A stretch of 33,044 nucleotides of DNA from DATJHM01 sp035493895. Its GTDB lineage: Bacteria > Chloroflexota > Ktedonobacteria > Ktedonobacterales > Ktedonobacteraceae. Below are positions 7,923-15,745 of this stretch, one piece after another. The position numbers and the translations under genes are program-made. Location of the stretch: contig DATJHM010000296.1 in NCBI GenBank assembly GCA_035493895.1, positions 1-33,044 of the forward strand, in the 5' to 3' direction. The notes under the pieces were generated by a model, which saw only the letters and a list, made by a program, of their open reading frames with translations, was not told the origin of the DNA and did no database searches. Positions within the stretch are counted from its first letter, which is position 1; every line of letters begins with the position of its first letter.

Positions 7923-8528
7923 TTGAGGGAACCGCAGAGCGGTCCTGTAACTGATCTGAGAAATCTGAAATACAAATATCCCATTACGTTCGCCATCCTG
8001 GCCATCCCCGCATGGGTCGTCTACAGATATTTCTCTCTGGGGGGGAGCCAGCTCATTTCGTTCGTCGTCGTGGCAGTACTCGTATGGGGATTCGGCACGT
8101 GCGTTTTCCTTTATTTTTGGCCGCCTATCACGTACAGTGCCTACAAAAGAGCGGTAGTTCAGCATGGGCTCGGTGGAGACCCAATCCCCATCAATACGCT
8201 GTACGCGGTGCCCACACTCTCTTCGTCCGCGGCGTCAAACTCCAGCTTATTAGCAACAGGGACCAACGACGTGCTCTACGTCTGCGGCTATCTCGACCTC
8301 TCCAAAGGGCCGCAAGTTTTGCACGTGCCGGACATGGCGGGCCGTTACTACAGCGTGCAGTTCACTGATCCGTCGGACGGCACTAATTTTGCCTACGTTG
8401 GCAAACGCACCACGGGAACCGAGGCTGGCGATTACCTCATGAGCGGGCCGAGCTGGAAAGGAACCGTGTCGCAGGGAATGACACAGATTGCTTCAACGAC
8501 GTCAGTTGTCGTTCGAGGCTACGCATAG
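7923..8528 (+). CDS. DUF1254-domain membrane protein, probably C-terminally truncated
   Basis: A 201-residue product if started at TTG 7923; the start is uncertain because no good ribosome site is visible. Two hydrophobic helices lie at about 19-37 and 43-66. A DUF1254-like domain follows, with INTLYAVPTLSSSA, LYVCGYLDLSKGP, HVPDMAGRYYSVQFTDPSDGTNFAYVGKRTTG and YLMSGPSWKG. Family proteins normally continue after the VxxRGxx strand, often into a DUF1214 domain. Here translation stops exactly there (VVVRGYA-stop), and no DUF1214 sequence follows before the convergent neighbour. It may be a broken gene or a short single-domain variant. Function is unknown. Confidence 0.6.
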   Translation: MREPQSGPVTDLRNLKYKYPITFAILAIPAWVVYRYFSLGGSQLISFVVVAVLVWGFGTCVFLYFWPPITYSAYKRAVVQHGLGGDPIPINTLYAVPTLSSSAASNSSLLATGTNDVLYVCGYLDLSKGPQVLHVPDMAGRYYSVQFTDPSDGTNFAYVGKRTTGTEAGDYLMSGPSWKGTVSQGMTQIASTTSVVVRGYA

Positions 8529-8578
8529 GAGATGTTGGCCCTTTTCACAAAATTCTTGTAGTGCGTCACAAAAATGCC

Positions 8579-9148
8579 CTATCCTGTAACGGTGCCGATT
8601 TCCTTCTCCTGGGCACGGGCGGCACGAGCAATGCTCTCAGCAAAGAGAGGTGTCTCGCGATAGTTGTGATCCCCGGAGGCGGCCTGGCGATCACGCGCGG
8701 CCTGCTCAAACGAGATACCGTGCTCCTTGATGAAGTCGAGGAACTCCTCCGTGGGGTGTGAGGTAACCTTGTTGGTATACTCGCAGTGCTCGTCGTCGAT
8801 CGCCTTCATATTGAGTTCCCAGATCACCTGTACATGGGTGCGTCCATTGGGCGTGAAGACATCGGATGTGGACACCATCTTGCAATACCGCTTTTCGGTG
8901 ATCTCGCCCACGTAATGCTGGATGACGAGACCTGTCCCGATCATTTCGACATTAATCGACATGGGTCGCCCATCATCGGTAGTAGTATAGCCCGCTGCAA
9001 TGTGGTCCGGGGGACAGCAGCGCTGGTATTCAGCTTCGGAAAGGGTAAAAAGCCATTTGGCAATATCGACATTCTCAATAGGAACGCTCAACACATGGCT
9101 GAAGCTTGACTGTGACAGAATGAGATCTGCCCGAATAGCGTTTGACAT
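8579..9148 (-). CDS. SRPBCC-like hypothetical protein
   Basis: An acidic-to-neutral 189-residue protein from the preferred start. The pattern of beta strands (MSINVEMIGTGLVIQHYVGEI, THVQVIWELNMKAIDDEHCEYTNKVTSHPTEEF) and a final helix ending RETPLFAESIARAA resemble the START/SRPBCC ligand-binding fold. This is fold-level recognition only. The open frame extends upstream to 9178, but the AAGGAG motif lies inside that extension. The ATG at 9148 (MSNAIRADL) is therefore favoured, although its 12-nt spacing is long. It is divergent from the MmyB-like regulator at 9369, which may control it. The ligand is unknown. Confidence 0.6.
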   Translation of the reverse strand: MSNAIRADLILSQSSFSHVLSVPIENVDIAKWLFTLSEAEYQRCCPPDHIAAGYTTTDDGRPMSINVEMIGTGLVIQHYVGEITEKRYCKMVSTSDVFTPNGRTHVQVIWELNMKAIDDEHCEYTNKVTSHPTEEFLDFIKEHGISFEQAARDRQAASGDHNYRETPLFAESIARAARAQEKEIGTVTG

Positions 9149-9268
9149 CGTATTATATATCTCCTTCATCGTTCGCATGAATGCTGGATATTATAAATGC
9201 CTCAGTTCAGGATGGCAGGTTGATATCTCTACCTGTCTCCATGGAAGCGAACACAGTTGTTTGCAAGA

Positions 9269-9279
9269 AGTGTATAATG
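9269..9279 (+). promoter_or_regulatory. -10 region shared with the second MmyB-like regulator
   Basis: AGTGTATAATG contains a perfect TATAAT and starts exactly 100 nt before the regulator start at 9369. The same 11-mer lies exactly 100 nt before the start of the paralogous regulator (18015-18025). No convincing -35 is seen at either copy. Confidence 0.5.
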
Positions 9280-9311
9280 GAGGACATTCTGGAGCAAGAT
9301 GAACAATTTTC

Positions 9312-9330
9312 CTGGGATAATTTTTCCCAG
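9312..9330. promoter_or_regulatory. small dyad in the leader of MmyB-like regulator 1
   Basis: CTGGGA (9312-9317) and TCCCAG (9325-9330) form a perfect 6-bp inverted repeat with a 7-nt spacer, between the -10 box and the start codon. It may be an autoregulatory operator or a leader hairpin. Confidence 0.35.
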
Positions 9331-9368
9331 CCTCCTTCTGGTTAGCGAAGAGGAGAACGTATATAAGC

Positions 9369-10268
9369 ATGAACCAGCAAGATCAACATCGCAGGAGAGA
9401 ACTGGCGGATTTTTTGCGAACGCGCCGTGAGCGTCTCCTGCCTGAACATCTGGGTCTGCCAGAGAGAGGTCGACGGCGTACCCCCGGCCTGCGACGTGAC
9501 GAAGTCGCACAACAGGCAGGAGTGAGCGTCGATCTGTATATCAGGCTGGAGCAGGCTCGTCCTATCAGCGTTTCAGAGACGGTCCTTGAAAGCTTGGTAC
9601 ACGCACTTTGCCTCAATGAACATGAGCGTGAACATCTCTTTCTCCTTGCTCATCAGCACTTGCCGCCAGAAACGACACCATTGGGAGAAACGGTGAGCCC
9701 TGCGCTTCAGCGTTATCTCGATCATATGGAGACCAGCCCGGCCTATATCCTGGGGAAACGATGGGATATTCTCGCCTGGAATCAGGCCGCAGTTGTCGTT
9801 TTTGGTGACTATGGGCATATGCAGGGGCGCGAACGCAATTCTCTCTGGCGCATCTTTACCTCGCCCTCTCTGCGTCAGTTGCTTGTCCATTGGGAAGATG
9901 ATGCTCGCCGAAATCTGGCTCAGTTCCGTGCGAGCACTCGCCATTTTCTGCAAGATCCCTGGTTGGCCGATTTCGTGGAAGACTTGCAGCAGATAAGCCC
10001 TCAATTTCGCTCCTGGTGGCCGCTGCATGATGTGCTCATCAGGCCGGAGGGGGACAAAGCACTACTCCATCCGGAGGTTGGTCTGCTACAGTTTGATTAC
10101 CTGACGTTCCAGGTGCACGACGCGCCAGAACTAAACATCGTCGCCCATATTCCTCAAGAAATTGAGACGGAACGAAAGATGCGCCACTTGCTAGCATGCC
10201 AGCAAGAAGCGTACCTTTCACCACCTTCCCTGATGAAGGAAGCCAGTCCAGATTACAGAATCAGGTAG
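9369..10268 (+). CDS. MmyB-like helix-turn-helix transcriptional regulator 1
   Basis: A 299-residue XRE-type regulator. The N-terminal helix-turn-helix spans about 12-75 (ELADFLRTRRERLLPE, RRRTPGLRRDEVAQQAGVSVDLYIRLEQ). A C-terminal MmyB-type ligand-binding domain of PAS-like fold spans about 105-275 (WDILAWNQAAVVVFGDY, RNSLWRIFTSPSLR, ALLHPEVGLLQFDYLTFQV). Such proteins usually control a divergent neighbour, here the SRPBCC-like gene. GAGGAGA precedes the ATG by about 12 bases. Regulator 2 at 18115 is a clear paralog that shares the promoter layout. The effector is unknown; some relatives bind fatty acids. Confidence 0.88.
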   Translation: MNQQDQHRRRELADFLRTRRERLLPEHLGLPERGRRRTPGLRRDEVAQQAGVSVDLYIRLEQARPISVSETVLESLVHALCLNEHEREHLFLLAHQHLPPETTPLGETVSPALQRYLDHMETSPAYILGKRWDILAWNQAAVVVFGDYGHMQGRERNSLWRIFTSPSLRQLLVHWEDDARRNLAQFRASTRHFLQDPWLADFVEDLQQISPQFRSWWPLHDVLIRPEGDKALLHPEVGLLQFDYLTFQVHDAPELNIVAHIPQEIETERKMRHLLACQQEAYLSPPSLMKEASPDYRIR

Positions 10269-10275
10269 CAGGAGC

Positions 10276-10296
10276 TATCCTGATCTCATCAGGATA
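10276..10296. terminator. bidirectional hairpin between convergent genes
   Basis: TATCCTGAT (10276-10284) and ATCAGGATA (10288-10296) form a perfect 9-bp stem with a 3-nt loop, starting 8 nt after the regulator stop. It overlaps the last codons of the convergent monooxygenase gene. There is no T-run, so termination is likely but not certain. Confidence 0.5.
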
Positions 10297-11317
10297 CAGC
10301 AGGTGCCTGCAATTCGAAGGTCTCGGCCAACAATTCATAAATTCTGGCGCGATTCTCGTAGCCATAGACCATCGCTGAGATCATTAGCTCATCAGCGCCC
10401 GTCTCCTTGACCAGCGCCAGCAGCTTCTCACGTACCACCTCAGGGCGACCGACCGTCTGTCGCGAACGAACATCGTGCACCACTGCCTGCTCCGTTGCAG
10501 TATAGTGATAGGCCCGCGCCTCCTCGGGACTGGGGATCGGGCTCGCGTGCCCGGTTCGCAAACGCAACCAGGCCAGCCCCATCGAAGAAGCCAGTTCCTC
10601 GGCGCGCTCGTCGGTCTCCGCACAGATTACCGTCGTCGTCAAAATCACATTGGGAGTCTCTAAATACTGGGAAGGTTTGAACTGTTCATGATAAAGATGG
10701 ATTGCAGGAATAGCGAAACCGGGATTGATATGGTGCGCGAACGCAAAGCCCAGGCCCATAATCGCCGCCGCCTGAGCGCTAAAATCGCTCGAACCAAGTA
10801 ACCAGATAGGAGGGAGATGGACATCGTTTGGGATCGCCTCTACGGTGCGGAAGGGATGACCACCGGGGAATTCCTCGCCCTCCCTCGCGAAAGCGAACAT
10901 CTCTGCCAACTGTTCGGGAAAATCATCGGCATTGAGCGCCTCTCGCGAACGACGCAGGGCCAGGGCCGTTCTCGGATCGGTGCCAGGTGCGCGCCCAATT
11001 CCCAGATCAATACGCCCGGGATGCAGTGCCTCCAGCACCCGAAAGTTCTCCGCAACTTTCAGCGGCGAATGATTGGGGAGCATAACGCCCCCAGAACCGA
11101 CGCGAATATGCTGCGTCATCTGCGCAACATGCCCAATCATGATTTCCGGAGCCGGGCTCGCCGTCATATTCGTATTATGATGCTCTGCCAGCCAGTAACG
11201 TGTATAACCCAGTCGGTCCGCCAGTTGTGCCAGTTGAATAGTATTGCGTAACGCCTGAGTACTGTTTGAACCCGAATCTATCGGGGAAAGGTCAAGAATA
11301 GAAAGTGGGAGTGCCAT
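10289..11317 (-). CDS. LLM-class flavin-dependent oxidoreductase (luciferase-like monooxygenase)
   Basis: A 342-residue TIM-barrel monooxygenase that uses FMNH2 and oxygen. Family signatures are LSPIDSGSN near the N-terminus, YTRYWLAEHHNTNMTASPAPEIMIGHVA, RVGSGGVMLPNHSPLKVAENFRVLEALHPGRIDLGIGRAPG and PIWLLGSSDFSAQAAA. This places it near the YhbW/YddN-like single-component group. The frame opens with GTG at 11320, but ATG at 11317 has AAAGGA ten bases upstream and is preferred. The aldehyde dehydrogenase gene lies 125 bp upstream on the same strand. That pairing hints at aldehyde oxidation or degradation, but the substrate cannot be read from sequence. Confidence 0.88.
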   Translation of the reverse strand: MALPLSILDLSPIDSGSNSTQALRNTIQLAQLADRLGYTRYWLAEHHNTNMTASPAPEIMIGHVAQMTQHIRVGSGGVMLPNHSPLKVAENFRVLEALHPGRIDLGIGRAPGTDPRTALALRRSREALNADDFPEQLAEMFAFAREGEEFPGGHPFRTVEAIPNDVHLPPIWLLGSSDFSAQAAAIMGLGFAFAHHINPGFAIPAIHLYHEQFKPSQYLETPNVILTTTVICAETDERAEELASSMGLAWLRLRTGHASPIPSPEEARAYHYTATEQAVVHDVRSRQTVGRPEVVREKLLALVKETGADELMISAMVYGYENRARIYELLAETFELQAPAVS

Positions 11318-11344
11318 CACATGTGTCCTTTACTGTGTACATGA

Positions 11345-11368
11345 GTTATCTTCTCTTTGAGAGATAAC
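11345..11368. promoter_or_regulatory. hairpin/dyad upstream of the flavin monooxygenase
   Basis: GTTATC (11345-11350) pairs with GATAAC (11363-11368). TCTC/GAGA extends the stem with one bulged base and a 3-nt loop. It lies 28 bp upstream of the monooxygenase start and downstream of the aldehyde dehydrogenase. It could be an operator or the dehydrogenase terminator. Confidence 0.35.
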
Positions 11369-11442
11369 AATCATCTCGCGATAAATTATCCATTATCGCC
11401 TCAGCTCGAACTAATCTATTCAAAGACCTCTCTTCTCTGAAA

Positions 11443-13197
11443 TCAGAGACCCGTCAGCGCAGACCAGAGCACGCCCGAGATTTTGCCTGCCGTAGGATCT
11501 CTTTCTACCTCGACCAGTTTGGGAAAAACCTTACTCGCCAGTTTCCCCTGTGTGACAAACCAGGCAGGGGTAGGGGTACTGCGAAAGGGCGCGCGTATGA
11601 CCGCTTTCTGCGGCTGCGAGAACATCAGTGTATTATGCACGACGCCGTTTCCCGATTGAATATCATTGAGCGTATGGCCCGGGTAGGCACCCCACGGGGT
11701 AACACCCATGATATAGCCAGCGGCCGCCCAGTAATTGACGCCAATGGTGCCATAGCGCAGATTGACAATAGCGCGCTCCACCGCAGCTGCGATGCGTGGA
11801 TCTTTCAATGAGGAGGGATGAACGATCAATGTAACACTCAGCGAGCCCCAGATCTGTGTGTTGGCGAACGCTACGGCCCGGTCGATATATTCGATCGTAT
11901 CGGAAGCCTCCAGGGCCGTCTCCGCAAACACGCCACAGAACGCCTCGGTGGTAAAGCAAATATCCTCTGTCCGGGCAGGATCAACGCCCGTAATCAGCGT
12001 CCAGGGAAGCTCGCGTTCGTTCGCCTGACCAATCTGCAATGCCTCGGGATGAGCAGCCACAAAAAGTTTTTGACGCTGACGCGCGCCGGGATAAAACGCA
12101 CTGCGTGGCGGGACTTTACTCAGCACGCTCTGAAGCTGTTGCAGGAGGGCTTCTCGTTTCGTCCACAGCGCAGATGTAATAATCACGCGTGTAGCATTGC
12201 AATTAAAGCCCGCATTGGTCGTCAGCGAGCTTGCTAAATGTTCCGCCTGATATGCCAGATCCCTCGCGCTCCAGGGTCCCGGCACGACAATCACCGGGCT
12301 CACATTGCCCAATTCACCGGTTACCGGCTTCTGGAGCACAGGCGTGTTCGCGGCTTTGCGTGCGGCTCCCTCAGTACCAGAGCCAAAGACGATCGCATCA
12401 AAGGTCTTATCCGAGCCCGTAATATGAATCTCATCGACGGCGGGATGCTGGCAGAGATACGCTCCTTCTTCAGCGCCACCATAGGCGAGACGGAGGAAAC
12501 CACGCTCAATCAGTTTCCGCAGACACGTTTCTAGCAAAGGACCCAGGTAGGCATTGACTGGATTCATCTTCAAGATGACCACCTGATCTTCTACAAAAAG
12601 CTTATAGAAGACATCAGCCGGTCCAATACTGGACACATTGCCCGCCCCGAGTACCAGACAGACCTTTCCCGCATGGGCCCGATCCTGATAGATGACCCCC
12701 TGGCTTTGGGCAAGCGTCGCATCTGTCACGCCCGGTTGTTGCCAGACCTCCGCCGTGACACCAGGGAAAAAGAGACGATCATAGCCCGTCTGCGGAAATA
12801 CCTGTACGACCACCTGCCCATCCTCGCGGATCGTGAGTGGGCCAGGAATGAGAGGATGACCATGTTTCGCGATATCATTGAGCGACTGATGAAGCTGGCG
12901 CAGATTTTTCAGGAGCGCAAACGGTCCCATCGCCCATTCTTCACCCTCGAAATCAGGGTCATTGTGAATACCCTTGGCGCGACAGCAGGCAGCAACCCAG
13001 CGTGGAGCAATCGTGGCAATATCCTGGATCAAGCCTTCAATCATGGAAATACGCTCCTGGACCGAGACCGCAACCCAATCATTTTTATGCGCCTGTAACA
13101 CCTGTAGCGAGGCATCCATCTTTTCGGGCGTCGAGGCCTCTATGCTACTGGAGATCGTCGGAAATTGAGGCGAACCATGCGGCATTGCTGTAGCCAC
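11443..13197 (-). CDS. aldehyde dehydrogenase superfamily protein (large, divergent)
   Basis: A 584-residue NAD(P)-dependent dehydrogenase that is longer than the usual ~480-500 residues. It has an N-terminal extension of about 110 residues. Core motifs are VLGAGNVSSIGPADVFYK (cofactor binding, 182-199), ILKMNPVNAYLGP, HITGSDKTFDAIVFG and GELGNVSP with the catalytic Glu295. NAGFNCNATRV carries the nucleophile Cys333. The usual GQxC and ELGGKxP are changed to GFNC and ELGNVSP, so it sits in a divergent subgroup. The best start is GTG at 13197, seven bases after GGAGGA; the longer open frame to 13251 would bury that site. It is divergent from an SDR gene. A substrate cannot be assigned. Confidence 0.85.
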   Translation of the reverse strand: MATAMPHGSPQFPTISSSIEASTPEKMDASLQVLQAHKNDWVAVSVQERISMIEGLIQDIATIAPRWVAACCRAKGIHNDPDFEGEEWAMGPFALLKNLRQLHQSLNDIAKHGHPLIPGPLTIREDGQVVVQVFPQTGYDRLFFPGVTAEVWQQPGVTDATLAQSQGVIYQDRAHAGKVCLVLGAGNVSSIGPADVFYKLFVEDQVVILKMNPVNAYLGPLLETCLRKLIERGFLRLAYGGAEEGAYLCQHPAVDEIHITGSDKTFDAIVFGSGTEGAARKAANTPVLQKPVTGELGNVSPVIVVPGPWSARDLAYQAEHLASSLTTNAGFNCNATRVIITSALWTKREALLQQLQSVLSKVPPRSAFYPGARQRQKLFVAAHPEALQIGQANERELPWTLITGVDPARTEDICFTTEAFCGVFAETALEASDTIEYIDRAVAFANTQIWGSLSVTLIVHPSSLKDPRIAAAVERAIVNLRYGTIGVNYWAAAGYIMGVTPWGAYPGHTLNDIQSGNGVVHNTLMFSQPQKAVIRAPFRSTPTPAWFVTQGKLASKVFPKLVEVERDPTAGKISGVLWSALTGL

Positions 13198-13330
13198 GAA
13201 ACATCCTCCATTGCAATGAAAAACAGTGATACAAACTTCAGCGATAAGCATAGTCCATTATATGCTATGGAGCGAGGATGGTATAGCAATCAGACTTTAT
13301 TACCGGTCAAGATAGGGAATTTCATAACCA

Positions 13331-13360
13331 TTGACTGCATTTGCATGGGGATTCCATACT
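13331..13360 (+). promoter_or_regulatory. candidate promoter giving a leaderless SDR mRNA
   Basis: TTGACT (13331-13336) and CATACT (13355-13360) are 18 nt apart. Transcription would start about seven bases downstream, at or next to the ATG at 13367. No Shine-Dalgarno sequence is visible close to that ATG, which fits a leaderless transcript. Confidence 0.4.
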
Positions 13361-13366
13361 AGTTAT

Positions 13367-14269
13367 ATGGGAGAAAACCACAACACTCAACCAAAAGAAC
13401 GCAGAAGAAAATCGTCTCACCGTGTCTGGTTCGTGACGGGAAGCTCGACGGGGTTCGGGCGAATTTTAGCCGAGTCCGTTCTGGCACGCGGCGATCGGCT
13501 CGTAGCCACTGCCCGCCATCCCGCGCAGTTACAGGATCTTGCGCATCGCTATCCCGATCGTCTCCTGGCATTGCCACTGGATGTCACGAACGAGGAACAG
13601 AGCCAGGAGGCTGTCGCGCGGGCAATCGAACGCTTTGGCAAGATCGACGTGCTGGTCAATAACGCTGGCTATGGGCTTATTGGTGCAATTGAAGAGGCGA
13701 GCGATGCGGAAATACGTCGTCAGTTCGAGACCAATGTTTTTGGGCTGTTGAATGTGACGCGCGCAGTCCTTCCTGCGATGCGTGCCCAGCACCGTGGGCA
13801 TATCCTGATGCTCTCGTCTGTAGGAGGCTTCACCGGCTCTATCGGTGCGGGCATTTATAATGCCAGTAAATTCGCCGTCGAAGGGCTCTCCGAGGCACTG
13901 GTCCAGGAGGTTGAGCCGCTTGGGATTCGCGTGACCCTCATCGAGCCCGGCTATTTCCGTACTGATTTTGCCGGGCGCTCTTTAATGCGAGCCCGGCGTG
14001 AGATTGCCGACTACGCTCATACGAGCGGAACTACCCGTGAACGGATGATGCAAATCAATGGGCAACAAATTGGCGATCCAGAACGGGCCGTACACGCCAT
14101 GATCAAAATCGTCGAAACAGCCCATCCCCCATTCCGTCTGGTTCTCGGCGCAGATGCTCTGGCCCGCATCCGTGGTAAGCTCGCCTCCGTAGCCCAGGAA
14201 TTAGATGCCTGGGAAGATACCACCCTGGCCACCTCTTTTGAAGATCACTCTCTTCGACCGAGAGATTAA
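13367..14269 (+). CDS. classical SDR-family oxidoreductase
   Basis: A 300-residue short-chain dehydrogenase/reductase. The nucleotide-binding TGSSTGFG is at 24-31, NNAG at 98-101, the catalytic Ser near 151 in MLSSVGG, and Tyr164/Lys168 in YNASK. An EPGYFRTDF segment follows. The TGSSTGFG variant and the length place it near the SDR group annotated as oxidoreductases or retinol-dehydrogenase-like. The frame is open to TTG 13331, but ATG 13367 gives the family-like N-terminus and sits just behind a promoter-like sequence. It is divergent from the aldehyde dehydrogenase. A 10-bp stem-loop follows the stop. Confidence 0.9.
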   Translation: MGENHNTQPKERRRKSSHRVWFVTGSSTGFGRILAESVLARGDRLVATARHPAQLQDLAHRYPDRLLALPLDVTNEEQSQEAVARAIERFGKIDVLVNNAGYGLIGAIEEASDAEIRRQFETNVFGLLNVTRAVLPAMRAQHRGHILMLSSVGGFTGSIGAGIYNASKFAVEGLSEALVQEVEPLGIRVTLIEPGYFRTDFAGRSLMRARREIADYAHTSGTTRERMMQINGQQIGDPERAVHAMIKIVETAHPPFRLVLGADALARIRGKLASVAQELDAWEDTTLATSFEDHSLRPRD

Positions 14270-14272
14270 CGT

Positions 14273-14296
14273 TGAGCAGAGGGATGCCTCTGCTCA
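14273..14296 (+). terminator. stem-loop after the SDR gene
   Basis: TGAGCAGAGG (14273-14282) pairs perfectly with CCTCTGCTCA (14287-14296) across a 4-nt loop, three bases after the stop codon. No T-run follows, so termination is probable but could be Rho-assisted. Confidence 0.55.
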
Positions 14297-14345
14297 CCAC
14301 CAATTACCTTCTACGCCATCGAGAGAAGAGTGGTAAAGAGAGACA

Positions 14346-14561
14346 TCATCGGGGAACGAATCGGGAGTTCCTCCAATCGTCGTATTCTGTAGACGGAGCA
14401 CGCCGCATCCGATCGCTATCCTTTGCATCCTGCCCCACCAGGAAGCGTAGCTTGCCAGTAGTGTCTGTGGCGGCTGCGAGCACAGCTTCTGCGACATCGT
14501 TCTCCGTCCCAAAGTAGTCCTTGGGCGGCTCGCTCATGAAGATCGAGATATCTTCAGTCAA
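14346..14561 (-). pseudogene. SDR C-terminal remnant behind the Rrf2 gene
   Basis: A 71-codon minus-strand frame contains DVAEAVLAAATDTTGKLRFLVGQDAKD. This resembles the conserved C-terminal piece of SDR oxidoreductases (VAEAIxxAATDGTxxLRYxVGxDA). The Rossmann core, NNAG and YxxxK regions are all missing. The residues after the match drift away from the family, suggesting further damage. It begins 15 bp after the Rrf2 stop codon on the same strand, so it is probably what is left of a target gene once co-transcribed with the regulator. Confidence 0.6.
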
Positions 14562-14576
14562 CCAGAGGTTCCTTCC

Positions 14577-15020
14577 TCATTCTGTTCTTTGAGAAGATAC
14601 AGCGAGCGTTTCCTCCAGCACATCTGCAATAGTAGAGCGGGCAAGTTGTTGCTTGAGGGCCATTTCGGCATCGCTATAGAAGTGTGTCAGTGCGGACTGG
14701 ATGCCTCGGCCAATTGGACAAACCTGATTGGGAAAGGTGTGATGAAGCTCGAAAAGAGGTTCTTGCTCGATGGCTTGATAAATGTCGAGCAGAGAGATCT
14801 TCTCAGCAGGGCGCGCAAGTGTCCATCCTGCATTCGTTCCACGCTGGACATTGACCAGGTTGGCATTGTGCAGCAAGCCAAGAATCCGTCGAATAAAGAC
14901 CGGATTCGTATTCACACTCTGTGCAATCTGCTCAGAAGTCATGAGATCGAATTGCTGTGATGCCTGAGTCATCCAGGTAACGATATGCAATGCGACGGTG
15001 AAGCGGGTATTCGCGCTCAT
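14577..15020 (-). CDS. Rrf2-family transcriptional regulator
   Basis: A 147-residue winged-helix repressor. The N-terminal domain (RFTVALHIVTWMTQ, MTSEQIAQSVNTNPVFIRRILGLLHNANLVNVQRGTNAGWTLARPAEKISLLDIYQAIE) is typical of the family. There is a single Cys, in NQVCPIGRG, so it is not an Fe-S type like IscR or NsrR. It resembles the YwnA-like branch. AGGAG lies nine bases upstream of the start. Its own promoter has a dyad over the -10 box, consistent with autorepression. Its downstream partner is now only an SDR remnant. Confidence 0.88.
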   Translation of the reverse strand: MSANTRFTVALHIVTWMTQASQQFDLMTSEQIAQSVNTNPVFIRRILGLLHNANLVNVQRGTNAGWTLARPAEKISLLDIYQAIEQEPLFELHHTFPNQVCPIGRGIQSALTHFYSDAEMALKQQLARSTIADVLEETLAVSSQRTE

Positions 15021-15040
15021 GGGTTTGCTCTCCTCTTTCC

Positions 15041-15076
15041 TGTAACCAGTATAGTTACAATGAAGTGTTTTGTCAA
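15041..15076 (-). promoter_or_regulatory. Rrf2-gene promoter with overlapping operator
   Basis: TTGACA (15071-15076) and TATACT (15048-15053) are 17 nt apart on the minus strand, a near-consensus promoter. TGTAAC/GTTACA (15041-15046 and 15054-15059, 7-nt spacer) is a perfect dyad centred on the -10 box. A protein bound there would block RNA polymerase, so this is a strong candidate autoregulatory operator. Confidence 0.7.
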
Positions 15077-15113
15077 GAGATAGGGGAAAGAGTCCCTTAG
15101 CCTGGCCCTACCT

Positions 15114-15470
15114 CTATTCCATCGAGAGAAACGCAATTGCGATAATGCCAAAAAATAAGCCGATGCCCTGATACAGCGTTACCTTTTCATGATAGAGTGT
15201 CATCCCAATCACCACCGCCCCCGCCGCCGAAAGCACCGCAAAGAGCACCGCTCCCTTGCCCAGTTCTGCGCCCGTGCGCAAACTGATCAGCCATGCCGTA
15301 TTCGCCGCAACGAAACCAACTAACGAGAGGATCGCGAAAATAACTTTTCCGCCTACGGCAAATTGCTTGGCTAAAATATCCGCGATCAGCTCAAACGCAA
15401 CCAGGAGCAGGAGAAAATAGAGCCATCTGGGTATGGACGCAAATAATTGCAACATGCGTTTTCTGTACAT
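15114..15470 (-). CDS. small four-helix membrane protein (SMR/EamA-like)
   Basis: A 118-residue, very hydrophobic protein with four predicted membrane helices at about 15-34, 42-61, 68-87 and 93-115. Size and layout match half-size drug/metabolite transporters. The pattern GxxxGxGAVLFAVLSAAGAVVIGMTLYHEKVTLYQGIGLFFGIIAIAFLS resembles EamA/SMR repeats. The conserved early Glu of SMR pumps could be Glu27 in AFELIADIL. The start is ambiguous: ATG 15470 has almost no spacing to AAGG, and ATG 15455 is 14 bases from it. The transported compound is unknown. It precedes no obvious partner. Confidence 0.6.
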   Translation of the reverse strand: MYRKRMLQLFASIPRWLYFLLLLVAFELIADILAKQFAVGGKVIFAILSLVGFVAANTAWLISLRTGAELGKGAVLFAVLSAAGAVVIGMTLYHEKVTLYQGIGLFFGIIAIAFLSME

Positions 15471-15745
15471 CCTTGCTTTTCTCTAAGGCGTTTTCGAAAG
15501 GCTCGCATAGTGAACAAATAGGGCCCTGCTGCAATGGAGCCTCTTCTTCTGGCCTGATACTACCTCATCCTATTGTAACATGCTCAACAGGATTGTTGAC
15601 ATAATGCAAAATACAAAAGAAGCGGTTCCTCTTCAGGTGCTGGGAGAGGCGAAATCGGTCCTGCTTTATTGCTATTGAGGGGGTGAGCTTGTTATACTCT
15701 CAATAGTATGTAAATTTCTATCTATATTGTTTGGAGAGGTATAAT

